Positions 18,799 to 28,189 of a stretch of 64,000 bases of DNA are shown in pieces. Both the position numbers and the translations under genes were made by a program. This DNA is from Phocaeicola barnesiae DSM 18169 = JCM 13652 (GTDB taxonomy: Bacteria; Bacteroidota; Bacteroidia; Bacteroidales; Bacteroidaceae). A model generated the notes under the pieces. The model did no database searches, had not been told where the DNA came from, and was given only the letters and a program-made list of their open reading frames with translations. The stretch spans positions 186,001 to 250,000 of the forward strand of contig NZ_KB894644.1 of NCBI RefSeq assembly GCF_000374585.1, written 5' to 3'. Positions within the stretch are counted from its first letter, which is position 1. Each line of letters begins with the position of its first letter.

Positions 18799-20004
18799 AT
18801 GAAACTGAACTTGACTGCGCTGATACCCGCCAGCCGGTGGAAACTGGTGTCGGCGGTGCTGGCGCTCATCATCATCCTGTGTGTGGGAACCTTTATATAT
18901 AGGTATGAGCCGTTCGGTTCCCGGTTTGAAATCACCAACGAGTTGGGAGGGAACATATTTCCGGTGACCATCCTTTCCACGGCGACCACCGATGCCGATA
19001 TCATTGTTCCGGCCGACACTACATACCTGGGGAATCCCAAGTCCTGCATTGCCATTAAGGTGAAGAATCGGGGGACGAACAGCAAACTCCGGATAGAGGT
19101 GGCCGAAACTCCTTTCTTCGCCCGTTCCGTATCGGAATTTATTCTTCCCGAAGCGGGGAAGGAGTATCTGGTGTTCCCGGATATCGTGTGGAATTACCAG
19201 GCCTTGCTCGATAATGTGCAGGCCATGCCCGTGGGAGTGTCTGTCCAGGCTACCCTGAACGGCCGTGAGCTGGGTAGCCGTGTACATACCTTTTCCATGC
19301 GGAGCATCAACGAGTGCCTGCTGGGTTACATAGACAGCCGCATGAAGTTCCACGATACCGGCAAGTTCTTTGCCGCATACGTGAATGAGGATAATCCGAA
19401 AATCAGTCAGGTGCTGCGCGAGGCTCTCGATTCGCGGATTGTCAACCGCTTCTGGGGGTATCAGAGCAAGGACCCGAAGCTGGTGGACAGACAGGTCTAT
19501 GCTCTTTGGTATGTGCTGCAGAAACGCGGCTTCCGCTACAGCTCGATTTCCAACAGCAGCCTGTCATCGAACGTGGTCTTCACGCAGCGGGTACGTACCT
19601 TCGACGATGCTCTGGAGTCGGCACAGATCAATTGCGTAGATGGCAGTGCCCTGTTCGCTTCGCTGCTGAAGGCCATCAACATCAATCCTATCCTGGTGCG
19701 TGTACCGGGCCACATGTTTGTGGGTTATTACACGGACCGTTCTCACTCCAACATCCATTTCCTGGAGACATCCCTCATCGGTGACATCAACCTGGACGAT
19801 TTCTTCCCGGAAGAGAAGCTGGACTCCACCATTGTGGGGCTCTCGCAGGAGAAGATTTCCGAAATCATGTTCGAGAAATCGAAGGAGTATGCTACCCATA
19901 TCTATCAGGAGAATGAAGCACTGATTCATTCGGGAAAAGTGAATTACATGTTTCTGGAAATTGATAAGGTAACACGAGCCTACGTACAGCCTATCGGTAA
20001 ATAA
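18799..20004 (+). CDS. Membrane-anchored transglutaminase-like protein
   Basis: A 401-residue protein with one N-terminal membrane helix (LVSAVLALIIILCVGTFIY, about 14-32) and a large extracytoplasmic part. The second half holds a transglutaminase-like core: NCVDGSALFASLLKAI provides the catalytic Cys, VRVPGHMFVGYYT the His, and a downstream acidic residue completes the triad pattern. The first extracytoplasmic part is beta-rich with no family I recognise. The open frame begins at 18736, but the Met at 18799 precedes a typical N-in membrane anchor. Six nt separate it from the MBL-fold gene. Likely a cell-envelope peptidase or amidase; substrate unknown. Confidence 0.75.
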   Translation: MKLNLTALIPASRWKLVSAVLALIIILCVGTFIYRYEPFGSRFEITNELGGNIFPVTILSTATTDADIIVPADTTYLGNPKSCIAIKVKNRGTNSKLRIEVAETPFFARSVSEFILPEAGKEYLVFPDIVWNYQALLDNVQAMPVGVSVQATLNGRELGSRVHTFSMRSINECLLGYIDSRMKFHDTGKFFAAYVNEDNPKISQVLREALDSRIVNRFWGYQSKDPKLVDRQVYALWYVLQKRGFRYSSISNSSLSSNVVFTQRVRTFDDALESAQINCVDGSALFASLLKAININPILVRVPGHMFVGYYTDRSHSNIHFLETSLIGDINLDDFFPEEKLDSTIVGLSQEKISEIMFEKSKEYATHIYQENEALIHSGKVNYMFLEIDKVTRAYVQPIGK

Positions 20005-20010
20005 GCGTTT

Positions 20011-20736
20011 ATGGAATTGATTTATTTGTATCACAGCGGCTTCGCCCTGCTGGGCGAAGGATGGACGGTAATCTTCGATTATTACGAGGATTCTGCTGCC
20101 GGGAACGAAGGAGTGTTGCACCGGGAGCTGTTGGAGCGTCCCGGATGTTTTTATGTTTTGGCCAGCCATGCCCATGCAGACCATTTCAACCGGCAGGTTC
20201 TGGCGTGGCGGGAGAAGCGTCCCGATATCGTTTATCTTTTTTCGACGGATATCTGCGTCGGAGAGATGCGGCAGGAGAAAGGAATTCATTGGTTGGCTCA
20301 GGGAGAGACCTGGCAGGACCGGCTGCTGCGGGTGAAGGCCTTCGGTTCGACGGATGTCGGTGTCTCGTTCCTGGTAGAGGTGGAAGGACGCCGCATCTTC
20401 CATGCCGGCGATCTGAACAACTGGCACTGGATGGAGGAAAGCGATGAAGCCGAATGGAAGGGGTATGAACGGCATTTCCAGCACGAGCTGGCCATACTGG
20501 CGGCAGAAGTTCCCTGCCTGGATGTCGCGATGTTTCCGGTCGACCCCCGGTTGGGGAAAGAGTATATGCGTGGCCCCCGGCAGTTTGTAGAACAGATAAA
20601 AACTACTATCTTTGTACCGATGCATTTCGATGAGGCCTATCAGGCTGCGGCGGCTTTCCGTCCTACGGCTCAGGCCTGTGGCGCGGAAAGTCTGTTGCTG
20701 GAACATCGGGGGCAGCGAGTGAATCTTTTTGAATAA
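20011..20736 (+). CDS. MBL-fold metallo-hydrolase (UlaG/YycJ-like)
   Basis: A 241-residue metallo-beta-lactamase-fold protein. The metal motif HAHADH is at about residues 51-56 (LASHAHADHFNRQV), with further His in RIFHAGDLNNWHW and VPMHFDEAY, the order seen in two-metal hydrolases. No signal peptide, so cytoplasmic. Substrate cannot be predicted. It is second in the run from 18799 to 23856, 18 nt before the VOC gene. Confidence 0.85.
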   Translation: MELIYLYHSGFALLGEGWTVIFDYYEDSAAGNEGVLHRELLERPGCFYVLASHAHADHFNRQVLAWREKRPDIVYLFSTDICVGEMRQEKGIHWLAQGETWQDRLLRVKAFGSTDVGVSFLVEVEGRRIFHAGDLNNWHWMEESDEAEWKGYERHFQHELAILAAEVPCLDVAMFPVDPRLGKEYMRGPRQFVEQIKTTIFVPMHFDEAYQAAAAFRPTAQACGAESLLLEHRGQRVNLFE

Positions 20737-20754
20737 CCCTAAAAAACAAGTGTC

Positions 20755-21135
20755 ATGAAAGTAAAAGGAAGGTTTGACCATTTCAATATTAATGTGACGG
20801 ACCTGGAGCGTAGTATCCGGTTCTATGAGACCGCTTTGGGACTGCACGAGGCTTCGCGTAAGCAGGCTGCCGACGGTTCGTTTATTCTGGTGTATATGGC
20901 CGATGATTTCGGAAAGTTCCTGCTGGAACTGACCTGGCTGCGCGACCACACGGAAGCCTATGAACTGGGCGAGAACGAAAGCCATCTGTGCCTGCGTGTA
21001 GAAGGCGATTACGAGGAAGTCCGCCGGTTCCATAAGGAGATGGGATGTGTCTGCTTCGAGAACGAGCAGATGGGGCTTTATTTCATCAACGATCCGGATG
21101 ACTATTGGATTGAAATACTTCCGGTTAACGAATAA
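20755..21135 (+). CDS. VOC-family (glyoxalase/lactoylglutathione lyase-like) protein
   Basis: A 126-residue vicinal-oxygen-chelate protein with two beta-alpha-beta-beta-beta modules: RFDHFNINVTDLERSIRFYETALGL carries the first metal His, ESHLCLRVEGDY the second His region, and the Glu in DDYWIEILPVN the last ligand. Length and motif order fit glyoxalase I-like enzymes, but these motifs do not fix the substrate. It lies between the MBL gene (18 nt) and the DUF3805 gene (12 nt). Confidence 0.88.
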   Translation: MKVKGRFDHFNINVTDLERSIRFYETALGLHEASRKQAADGSFILVYMADDFGKFLLELTWLRDHTEAYELGENESHLCLRVEGDYEEVRRFHKEMGCVCFENEQMGLYFINDPDDYWIEILPVNE

Positions 21136-21147
21136 AGGAGGAGGCTT

Positions 21148-21969
21148 ATGATGAAATATATTGCGCCGGGTTCCTGGTTTTCGTTGGAATATCCTTCCGG
21201 CTGGCGGGAATTCGAAGATACAGAAGACAGTTTCCTGTTCTATAACCCCGATAAATGGGGAGGTAATTTCCGCATTTCCGCTTTTCGCGGGGAGAACCGT
21301 TCGTATGCCCGTGAATGTGTCGATTATGAACTGAAGCAGACCCAGGGCGCCCGGCTGGTGAAGGTAGGCGGCTGGGACTGTGCCTACAGTACCGAGAATT
21401 TCCAGGAGAACGGTTCCTGGTATACCACTCACCTGTGGGTGACCGGTAAGGACTCCATCTCGGTGGAATGTTCGTTTACGGTAACCAAGGGAGAGAGCAT
21501 CAAGGTAGCCGAGTCCATCCTTGCCTCGCTGTGGGTACGTGGCGATGCCGACAAACCGCTGCACGAGGTGATTCCGGTGCGGGTACTCGAAATCGATGTC
21601 ATCAACGAGTGTTTCGACTGGGCGGTATCTACCATCAAGAAGCAGCTGACAAAAGATTTCACCTCTTCCGAAGCCGATGTGCAGAGCATCCAGAAGGTGA
21701 TAGACAGCGATAAGTTCAACCGCAGCCAGCGTCAGGCCTGGGAAAGTTTCGGCGTAGCTTTCGGCGCTATCCTGGTCAATGAAATGGATGGTATGGACTG
21801 GGTGACAGTCATCGACGGGCAGAAGGAATTCCCGGCCTTGCGTTTTGCCGATACGGATCTGATGGTGTATCCGCTGAGTCTGGTCTGGGAGAAAGTCCGT
21901 CGCGGAGAGGCGTGTGACCTCAAGGCGGAGTATGCCCGTATCCGTTCGGAGGTAGAGGCGTTGTTGTAA
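21148..21969 (+). CDS. DUF3805/DUF3806 domain protein
   Basis: A 273-residue soluble protein of two domains. The N-terminal 150 residues (GSWFSLEYPSGWREFEDTED, FRISAFRG, VECSFTVTKGE) resemble the DUF3805 domain. The C-terminal 110 (FGVAFGAILVNEMDGMDWVTV, YPLSLVWEKVRRGE) resemble DUF3806. The cellular role is unknown. Starts at ATG 21148; a second ATG follows directly. It ends 18 nt before the ABC-F gene. Confidence 0.75.
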   Translation: MMKYIAPGSWFSLEYPSGWREFEDTEDSFLFYNPDKWGGNFRISAFRGENRSYARECVDYELKQTQGARLVKVGGWDCAYSTENFQENGSWYTTHLWVTGKDSISVECSFTVTKGESIKVAESILASLWVRGDADKPLHEVIPVRVLEIDVINECFDWAVSTIKKQLTKDFTSSEADVQSIQKVIDSDKFNRSQRQAWESFGVAFGAILVNEMDGMDWVTVIDGQKEFPALRFADTDLMVYPLSLVWEKVRRGEACDLKAEYARIRSEVEALL

Positions 21970-21987
21970 TCGGTTAAGCATCGGAGT

Positions 21988-23856
21988 ATGGTATCTTATT
22001 TACAAGTAGAGAATCTGACGAAATCTTTCGGCGATCTGGTCCTTTTCGAGGATTTGTCTTTCGGCGTGGCCGAAGGGCAGCGCATCGGTCTGATAGCGAA
22101 GAACGGTACCGGAAAAACCACCCTGCTCAATATCCTGGCCGGTAAAGAAGGGTATGATGAGGGGAAAATCACTTATCGCCGCGACCTGCGCGTGGGCTAT
22201 CTGGAACAGCATCCGTATTATCCGGAGAACCTGACGGTGCTGGAGGCCTGTTTCTATCACGGGAATCCTACTACCCAGGTCATCAAGGAGTATGAAAAAT
22301 GTATGGAAACCCCCGGAAATCCGGGATTAGAGGAGCTGTTGGGGAGAATGGAGCACGAGAAGGCCTGGGACTATGAACGCAGGGCCAAACAAATTCTCTC
22401 GCAGCTGAAGATCCGTGATTTCGACCAGCCTATCAGCCAGCTTTCGGGTGGACAGCTCAAGCGGGTGGCGCTGGCCAATGTACTGATTGTGGAACCGGAT
22501 CTGCTCATCCTGGACGAGCCGACCAACCACCTGGATCTGGAAATGACCGAGTGGCTGGAAGAATACCTGAAGCGGGGAAGCCTGAGTCTGCTCATGGTGA
22601 CACACGACCGCTATTTCCTGGACAGGGTCTGTTCGGAAATCATCGAGATTGACAACAGACAGTTGTATTCCTACAAGGGCAACTACAGCTATTACCTGGA
22701 GAAGCGGCAGGAACGCATCGACGCCACCAATGCCGAGATTGCCCGTGCCAACAACCTGTATCGTACGGAACTGGAGTGGATGCGGCGGATGCCGCAGGCC
22801 CGCGGACACAAGGCCCGATACCGTGAAGAAGCGTTCTATGACCTTGAGAAGGTAGCCAAACAGCACCGCTATGACCAGCAGGTGAAGCTGGATGTGAAGG
22901 CCTCGTACATCGGCTCAAAGATTTTTGAGGCAGACCATCTGTACAAGAGTTTCGGCGACCTGAAGATTCTGGATGATTTCTCCTACATCTTCGCCCGTTA
23001 CGAGAAGATGGGTATCGTGGGAAACAACGGTACCGGTAAGTCTACCTTCATCAAGATTCTGATGGGGGAAGAGAAACCGGACAGCGGCAAGCTGGAAATC
23101 GGCGAGACCGTCCGTTTCGGCTATTACTCGCAGGAGGGGTTGAAATTCAATGAACAGATGAAGGTGATTGATGTCATAACCGACATTGCCGAAGTGATAG
23201 AGCTGGGCAACGGCAAGCGGTTGACCGCTTCGCAGTTCCTGCAGCATTTCCTGTTCACCCCCGAAACTCAGCACAGCTATGTCTATAAGCTGAGTGGTGG
23301 GGAACGCCGCCGCCTTTACCTCTGTACGGTGCTCATGCGGAATCCCAATTTCCTGGTGCTGGACGAGCCCACCAACGACCTGGACATCGTGACCCTGCAG
23401 GTGCTGGAGGAATACCTGCAGAACTTCAAGGGATGTGTCATTGTGGTGAGCCACGACCGTTACTTCATGGACAAGGTGGTAGACCACCTGCTCGTGTTCA
23501 AGGGACAAGGCGATATCCGCGATTTTCCGGGTAACTATTCCGATTACCGTGACTGGAAACTGACGCGTGAGGAGGTGGAGAAGGAGAAGGTGAAGCCGAA
23601 GGAGGAGAAGACGCAGCGTGTACGTCCCAGTGGAGGCAAGCGTAAGATGACGTTCAAGGAGAAGCAGGAGTTCGAAACTCTGGAAAAGGACATTGCCCTC
23701 CTTGAGGCTGAAAAGAAGACCATAGAAGAGGCCTTGTGTAGCGGTACATTGAGTGTAGACGAGCTGACGGAGAAATCAAAGCGTCTTCCTTTACTGGAAG
23801 AGGAACTGGATGAGAAGACTTTTCGTTGGCTGGAATTGAGTGAGATTGAAGGCTGA
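21988..23856 (+). CDS. ABC-F family ATPase (Uup-like ribosome-associated)
   Basis: A 622-residue tandem-ATPase protein without membrane segments, as in ABC-F translation factors. First module: Walker A GLIAKNGTGKTTLLN, signature LSGGQLKRVALA, Walker B LLILDEPTNHLDLE. Second: GIVGNNGTGKSTFIK, LSGGERRRLYL, FLVLDEPTNDLDIV. The inter-domain linker with its Arg-rich tip (RRMPQARGHKARYREEAFYDL) and a C-terminal coiled coil (about 545-620, KEKQEFETLEKDIALLEAEKK) indicate the Uup subgroup. An antibiotic-resistance role is not suggested by context. Confidence 0.92.
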   Translation: MVSYLQVENLTKSFGDLVLFEDLSFGVAEGQRIGLIAKNGTGKTTLLNILAGKEGYDEGKITYRRDLRVGYLEQHPYYPENLTVLEACFYHGNPTTQVIKEYEKCMETPGNPGLEELLGRMEHEKAWDYERRAKQILSQLKIRDFDQPISQLSGGQLKRVALANVLIVEPDLLILDEPTNHLDLEMTEWLEEYLKRGSLSLLMVTHDRYFLDRVCSEIIEIDNRQLYSYKGNYSYYLEKRQERIDATNAEIARANNLYRTELEWMRRMPQARGHKARYREEAFYDLEKVAKQHRYDQQVKLDVKASYIGSKIFEADHLYKSFGDLKILDDFSYIFARYEKMGIVGNNGTGKSTFIKILMGEEKPDSGKLEIGETVRFGYYSQEGLKFNEQMKVIDVITDIAEVIELGNGKRLTASQFLQHFLFTPETQHSYVYKLSGGERRRLYLCTVLMRNPNFLVLDEPTNDLDIVTLQVLEEYLQNFKGCVIVVSHDRYFMDKVVDHLLVFKGQGDIRDFPGNYSDYRDWKLTREEVEKEKVKPKEEKTQRVRPSGGKRKMTFKEKQEFETLEKDIALLEAEKKTIEEALCSGTLSVDELTEKSKRLPLLEEELDEKTFRWLELSEIEG

Positions 23857-23965
23857 GGGGAAAAGTCGTGTCTGGATGTACGGCCTTATACTTTCGTGAG
23901 TGATGAATCGTTTTAAAAAAACGAGAAAAAGTTCTAATTTTTAAGCGTTGTATCAGGAAAAGATA

Positions 23966-23973
23966 TACATTTG
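23966..23973 (+). promoter_or_regulatory. -7 box upstream of the small winged-helix gene
   Basis: TACATTTG matches TAnnTTTG. It predicts a leader of about 75 nt before the ATG at 24056, which includes a small CTCG/CGAG hairpin. Confidence 0.55.
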
Positions 23974-24055
23974 TATCCGTTGGGGGGAGGTTTTGTACAG
24001 AAAGTTCCCTCGAAACGCGAGATTAACTAACTAAGTCAAACTTAAATGTAAGATT

Positions 24056-24280
24056 ATGAACGCTCAAAGTATTGGTGAATGTGCAGGCGTTGTATGGCGG
24101 TTGCTGTACGGCGATAAAAGACGATGGGAATACAAGGAAATCAAGGCTGCAACAGGGCTTTCCAACCGCGACTTGAACGCTGCGATAGGCTGGTTGGCCC
24201 GTGAAGGGAAAATTCAGTTTATCAATTTGCCGGATAGGGAAGAGGCATTATATATCGAACTGAACCTGTACATCGGCTGA
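24056..24280 (+). CDS. Small winged-helix protein (DUF2582 family)
   Basis: A 74-residue protein with the winged-helix pattern of DUF2582: SIGECAGVVWRLLYGDKRRW, then EYKEIKAATGLSNRDLNAAIGWLAREGKI (recognition helix) and a short wing. It has its own promoter and leader and is monocistronic, suggesting a small, well-expressed DNA-binding or regulatory protein. The target is unknown. Confidence 0.8.
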   Translation: MNAQSIGECAGVVWRLLYGDKRRWEYKEIKAATGLSNRDLNAAIGWLAREGKIQFINLPDREEALYIELNLYIG

Positions 24281-24300
24281 TGTCTGCCCATAAGGAACTT

Positions 24301-24343
24301 CCTTTCTGACCGGGAACCGGAAATCGGGTAACGGACAGAAAGG
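24301..24343. terminator. Hairpin between convergent winged-helix gene and engB
   Basis: Arms CCTTTCTGACCG (24301-24312) and CGGACAGAAAGG (24332-24343) pair with one A-A mismatch. No strong T-run follows on either strand, so its termination efficiency is uncertain. Confidence 0.45.
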
Positions 24344-24360
24344 AGGTGTCATTTTCAGGG

Positions 24361-24969
24361 CTATCGGTTTTCTTTCAGCGAGCGGTTGATTTCTTCGATG
24401 TAGTCCAGCAGTTCCTGCCGGCCTGTCTTCTTTTCCGATGAGGTCACGAAGTAGGGCGGAAGTTCTTCCCACTGTTGCCGGAGGGTTTCCAGGTAGCGGG
24501 TCACGTTGGTTTTGGTCTTTCCTACACTCTGTTTGTCGGCTTTGGTGAAGACAATGGCGAACGGAATGCCGTTCTCTCCCAGCCATTCGATGAATTCCAG
24601 GTCTATCTTCTGCGGCTCCAGCCGGCTGTCCACCAGGACGAAGAGGCAGGTCATCTGTTCCCGTTCCAGTACATAGTATTCTATCAGTTTCTGTATTTTC
24701 TCCATCATTTTTTTCCCCCGTTGGGCATAGCCGTAGCCGGGTAAGTCCACCAGATACCATTCCTTGTTGATGAGGAAGTGGTTGATGAGCAGGGTCTTGC
24801 CGGGGGTGGCGGAGGTCATAGCCAGTTTGGGCTGGTTGGTCAGCATGTTGATGAGGCTGGACTTGCCCACGTTTGAGCGTCCGATGAAGGCATATTCCGG
24901 CAGGTCCGTTTTCGGGCACATGTCTGCACGGGAGTTGCTGATGATGAATTCGGCACTGGTAATTTCCAT
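24361..24969 (-). CDS. engB: YihA/EngB-family ribosome-biogenesis GTPase
   Basis: A 202-residue GTPase for large-subunit assembly. G1 is [16 protein letters not shown], switch I/G2 TSATPGKT, G3 [11 protein letters not shown]4 FTKADK and G5 VTSSEK, in the order of the EngB/YsxC family. Length is normal. Monocistronic on the minus strand. Confidence 0.95.
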   Translation of the reverse strand: MEITSAEFIISNSRADMCPKTDLPEYAFIGRSNVGKSSLINMLTNQPKLAMTSATPGKTLLINHFLINKEWYLVDLPGYGYAQRGKKMMEKIQKLIEYYVLEREQMTCLFVLVDSRLEPQKIDLEFIEWLGENGIPFAIVFTKADKQSVGKTKTNVTRYLETLRQQWEELPPYFVTSSEKKTGRQELLDYIEEINRSLKENR

Positions 24970-25030
24970 GATTTTTCTTGATTTATGTTTGTTTGTCGAG
25001 ATACGGCAAAGGTACGAAAAAAAATGCAGA

Positions 25031-26497
25031 TTACACGCCGTGTGTGGTCCGATTGCGTCCGATGCTGAGCAATGCCAGCCCTCCGAAGGTGAGCAGTCCG
25101 TTCAGCATCAGCATTTCGTAGCCGAAGCGGTAGCCTGTGGCCAGGAAGACGGCCCGGTCTGTCAGGTAGCAGACCACCGGCGAGGCGAGGGCGATGTACG
25201 GTACGCCTTTGTCGCGGGGGCGCATCCGGGTGAACAGACCGAAACAGAAAAGTCCCAGCAACGGCCCGTAGGTATACGAGGCCAATGTATAGATGGTGTC
25301 TATCACGCTGGGGCTTCCGATGGTCTCGAAGGCCAGAATGCAGAGGACAAAGACCGTTGCGATGAGCAGGTGCGAGCCCTTTCGTATGCGCTGTGCCCGC
25401 TGTTCCGGGTAGCGTTCGATGTTCAGGATGTCGATGCAGAAGCTGGTGGTCAGGGCAGCCAGGGCAGAGTCGGCACTGGAGAAGGCGGCAGCGATGATAC
25501 CGATGGTGAAGAGTACCAGCACCGTATATCCCAGGTGACCTCCGGCGGCGAACATGGGCAGCAGGTCATCGCCCTTGGCCGGTACCTCGATGTGCAGTTG
25601 CGAGGCGGCCAGTATCAGCAGGATGCCCAGGCAGAGAAAGAGGTAGTTCACCGGCACGAAGGAGAGTCCGTAGCAGTACATGTTCTTCTGGGCTTCTTTC
25701 AGGTTGCGGCAGGACAGGTTCTTCTGCATCATGTCCTGGTCCAGTCCCGTCATTACGATGGTGATGAAGATACCGCTGAAGAACTGCTTGAAGAAGTTCT
25801 GTTTGGACTGCCAGTCGTCGAACACGAAGATGCGGCTGTGCCCGCTTTCCTGGATGGCGTTCCACACTCCTTTGAAGTCGGGGCTGACCAGCGTGGCCGT
25901 CTGGTACAGGATGAGGCCCAGTGCTAGCAGCAGGCAGAAGGTCTGCAGGCTGTCGGTCCATACGATGCTGCGGATGCCGCTCTTGCGGGTATAGAGCCAG
26001 ATAAGCGCCACGGTGCCGATGGCGGTCACGGCGAACGGAATGTGATAGGCGTCGAATACGAAGTGCTGAAGGATGACGCATACCAGGTAGAGTCGGGCGG
26101 CGGCTCCCAGCGTCTTCGACAGCAGGAAGAACGAAGCTCCCGTCTTGTAGGAATACCGGCCGAGGCGTTTGCCCAGGTAGGTGTAGATGGAAGTCAGGTT
26201 CAGCCGGTAATAAAGGGGGAGCAGCACGTGGGCAATGATGAGGTAGCCGCAGAAGAAGCCCATGCAGGTCTGCATGTAGGTCATGTCGATGGTCTGCACC
26301 ATGCCCGGTACCGACACGAAGGTTACGCCGGACAGGGAGGCCCCTATCATGCCGAACGATACGATGTACCAGGGGGATTCGCGGTTCCCGCGGAAAAAGG
26401 CGTCGTTGTCGGAATGGCGTTTGCCGGCCCACCGGGAAACCCAAAGCAGCAGGCCGAAATATAGTACGATGGTCAGCAGTATAAATATTCCGTTCAT
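25031..26497 (-). CDS. Sodium:solute symporter (SSS/SLC5 family)
   Basis: A 488-residue integral-membrane protein with about 13 hydrophobic helices. SSS-family features: [45 protein letters not shown] near the N-terminus, [16 protein letters not shown] in the middle and [22 protein letters not shown], matching the Na+-site helix 8. Substrate (sugar, acid or nucleoside) cannot be predicted. It is divergent from recR, with overlapping promoter signals in the 77-nt gap. Confidence 0.9.
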   Translation of the reverse strand: MNGIFILLTIVLYFGLLLWVSRWAGKRHSDNDAFFRGNRESPWYIVSFGMIGASLSGVTFVSVPGMVQTIDMTYMQTCMGFFCGYLIIAHVLLPLYYRLNLTSIYTYLGKRLGRYSYKTGASFFLLSKTLGAAARLYLVCVILQHFVFDAYHIPFAVTAIGTVALIWLYTRKSGIRSIVWTDSLQTFCLLLALGLILYQTATLVSPDFKGVWNAIQESGHSRIFVFDDWQSKQNFFKQFFSGIFITIVMTGLDQDMMQKNLSCRNLKEAQKNMYCYGLSFVPVNYLFLCLGILLILAASQLHIEVPAKGDDLLPMFAAGGHLGYTVLVLFTIGIIAAAFSSADSALAALTTSFCIDILNIERYPEQRAQRIRKGSHLLIATVFVLCILAFETIGSPSVIDTIYTLASYTYGPLLGLFCFGLFTRMRPRDKGVPYIALASPVVCYLTDRAVFLATGYRFGYEMLMLNGLLTFGGLALLSIGRNRTTHGV

Positions 26498-26519
26498 CTC
26501 TTAATCTCTTTTGAACGTG

Positions 26520-26527
26520 CAAATATA
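26520..26527 (-). promoter_or_regulatory. -7 box of the sodium:solute symporter promoter
   Basis: Reads TATATTTG on the minus strand, 22 nt upstream of the symporter start. Confidence 0.55.
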
Positions 26528-26540
26528 CGTAGAGTTTTTG

Positions 26541-26548
26541 TACTTTTG
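26541..26548 (+). promoter_or_regulatory. -7 box of the recR promoter
   Basis: TACTTTTG matches TAnnTTTG, 26 nt before the recR start; it is only 13 nt from the divergent symporter box. Confidence 0.6.
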
Positions 26549-26574
26549 CATCTTGAAACTGTAAACCGAATAGA

Positions 26575-27192
26575 ATGAACCAACAATATCCTTCTGTCCT
26601 ATTGGAAAAAGCGGTAGGAGAGTTTGCCAAACTTCCCGGTATCGGCCGGAAAACGGCTATGCGTCTGGTGCTGCACCTGCTGCGTCAGGATACGCAGAGT
26701 GTGGAAGCCTTCGGCAATGCCATGATTACCCTGAAGCACGAAGTGAAGTACTGCCGGGTGTGTCACAACATCTCCGATACGGATGTGTGCCGTATCTGCT
26801 CCGATGCCTCGCGCGATACGTCGGTGGTCTGTGTGGTAGAGAACATCCGCGACGTGATGGCGGTAGAGAACACCCAGCAGTACCGGGGACTGTATCATGT
26901 GTTGGGGGGAGTTATCTCGCCGATGGACGGTATCGGGCCGTCCGACTTGCAGATAGACAGTCTGGTGGACCGCGTCCGTGCGGGGGGGGTCAAGGAAGTG
27001 ATTCTGGCGCTGAGCTCCACCATGGAGGGCGATACCACCAATTTCTATATCTTCCGGAAGTTGAGCGGTTTCGATGTGAAACTGACCGTCATTGCCCGCG
27101 GCATCTCCATCGGCGATGAGCTGGAGTATACGGACGAAGTGACACTGGGACGTTCCATTGTGAACCGGATTGCATTTACGGGTACCATGTAA
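26575..27192 (+). CDS. recR: Recombination mediator RecR
   Basis: A 205-residue RecFOR-pathway protein. It has the N-terminal helix-hairpin-helix ([20 protein letters not shown]), a four-Cys zinc finger ([16 protein letters not shown]), and a Toprim domain ([16 protein letters not shown], then [19 protein letters not shown]). The last 30 residues end the Toprim fold and Walker-like tail. It begins a short operon with the membrane-protein and acetyltransferase genes. Confidence 0.96.
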   Translation: MNQQYPSVLLEKAVGEFAKLPGIGRKTAMRLVLHLLRQDTQSVEAFGNAMITLKHEVKYCRVCHNISDTDVCRICSDASRDTSVVCVVENIRDVMAVENTQQYRGLYHVLGGVISPMDGIGPSDLQIDSLVDRVRAGGVKEVILALSSTMEGDTTNFYIFRKLSGFDVKLTVIARGISIGDELEYTDEVTLGRSIVNRIAFTGTM

Positions 27193-27206
27193 CTGATATA
27201 AATAAG

Positions 27207-27665
27207 ATGAAGACAAGAATCAATCGATTGTTGAACCGGCTGAAAGTGGAATATGCCGTGTTCTGGGTGTTGTGTCTGCTGCTGGTAGGACTGTATGAGG
27301 CGGATGTCCTGCCGCAGGGTGTCTGGGCCGGTGATGCCCGCATGGAGTATATCTTCCAGACGGTGGGTATCCTGCTGGCCGTAGCCTTCATTCCCCTTTC
27401 GCTCCGGGTGTTCAGTCTGTCGCTCACCCGTTACGTGCGTGCGCTGCCGTTGGTAGAGGCACTGCAGAGTTACTGCCGCTGGAACGAGGTGCGGATGGCC
27501 ATGCTACTGGTTCCGGCACTGTTCAATTTCTCGGTATATTACTGGACGTTGAACACCACCGGTCTGCTGTGCGGTATCATGGTGCTGGTAGCCTCGCTGT
27601 TTTGTGTGCCAGGCAGGAACCGGCTGTTGGCGGAGTTGGACCTGAGTGATTTGCCTGAAGCATGA
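27207..27665 (+). CDS. Small membrane protein of unknown function
   Basis: A 152-residue protein with four predicted membrane helices (about residues 16-34, 49-69, 93-110 and 112-130) and a basic N-terminus. No domain recognised. It lies 14 nt after recR, and its stop overlaps the start of the GNAT gene in ATGA (27662-27665), so translation of the two is coupled. Confidence 0.7.
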   Translation: MKTRINRLLNRLKVEYAVFWVLCLLLVGLYEADVLPQGVWAGDARMEYIFQTVGILLAVAFIPLSLRVFSLSLTRYVRALPLVEALQSYCRWNEVRMAMLLVPALFNFSVYYWTLNTTGLLCGIMVLVASLFCVPGRNRLLAELDLSDLPEA

Positions 27666-28189
27666 ATACCTATACCGAATCCCTGTTTCTGCGTGCTCCC
27701 GAGCCCGAAGACTTGGCAGTCATGTTGGCTATGGAGAACGATGCGGCTGCCTGGACGGTAGGTTCGGCTACCGGATATTATTCACGTTATCAGCTGAAAC
27801 GGTACATTGCCGAGAATCAGAACGATATCTATACAGACCGGCAGCTGAGGCTGATGGTGGTCCATCCGCTGGACGGGGTGGTCGCCATGGTCGATTTGTG
27901 CAGTTTCCATCCGCGGCACAACCGGGCGGAAGTAGGGGTGGTGGTCCGGACAGACAGGCGCCGTCAGGGTGTAGGCCGGAGGGCCCTGCAGTTGCTGGAG
28001 GAGCATAGCTTCACCCGTCTGGGTATCCACCAGCTTTATGCCTACATTGCCGCCGACAATGTCTATAGCCTGTCCCTGTTCCGGCAGGAAGGTTTTGCCG
28101 AGTGCGGGTGTCTGCGCCAATGGCTGTATACACCTGTCGGTTATCAGGATGTGTATGTCTACCAGAAAATCCGCCCGTCAGTTGAATGA
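27662..28189 (+). CDS. GNAT-family N-acetyltransferase
   Basis: A 175-residue acetyl-CoA-dependent acetyltransferase. The fold order is visible: LFLRAPEPEDLAVMLAMEND at the N-terminus, VDLCSFHPRHNRAEVGVVV (beta4), the acetyl-CoA loop RRQGVGRRAL, and IHQLYAYIAADNVYSLSLFRQEGFAECG, characteristic of RimJ/SpeG-like members. Its last 12 nt overlap the convergent yqgE gene. Substrate unknown; a polyamine or ribosomal-protein target is possible. Confidence 0.88.
   Translation: MNTYTESLFLRAPEPEDLAVMLAMENDAAAWTVGSATGYYSRYQLKRYIAENQNDIYTDRQLRLMVVHPLDGVVAMVDLCSFHPRHNRAEVGVVVRTDRRRQGVGRRALQLLEEHSFTRLGIHQLYAYIAADNVYSLSLFRQEGFAECGCLRQWLYTPVGYQDVYVYQKIRPSVE

Noticed and set aside
19564-21981. Long minus-strand open frame of 805 codons
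   Set aside because: It lies antisense to four well-supported plus-strand genes and has no recognisable domain; GC-rich codons produce it.
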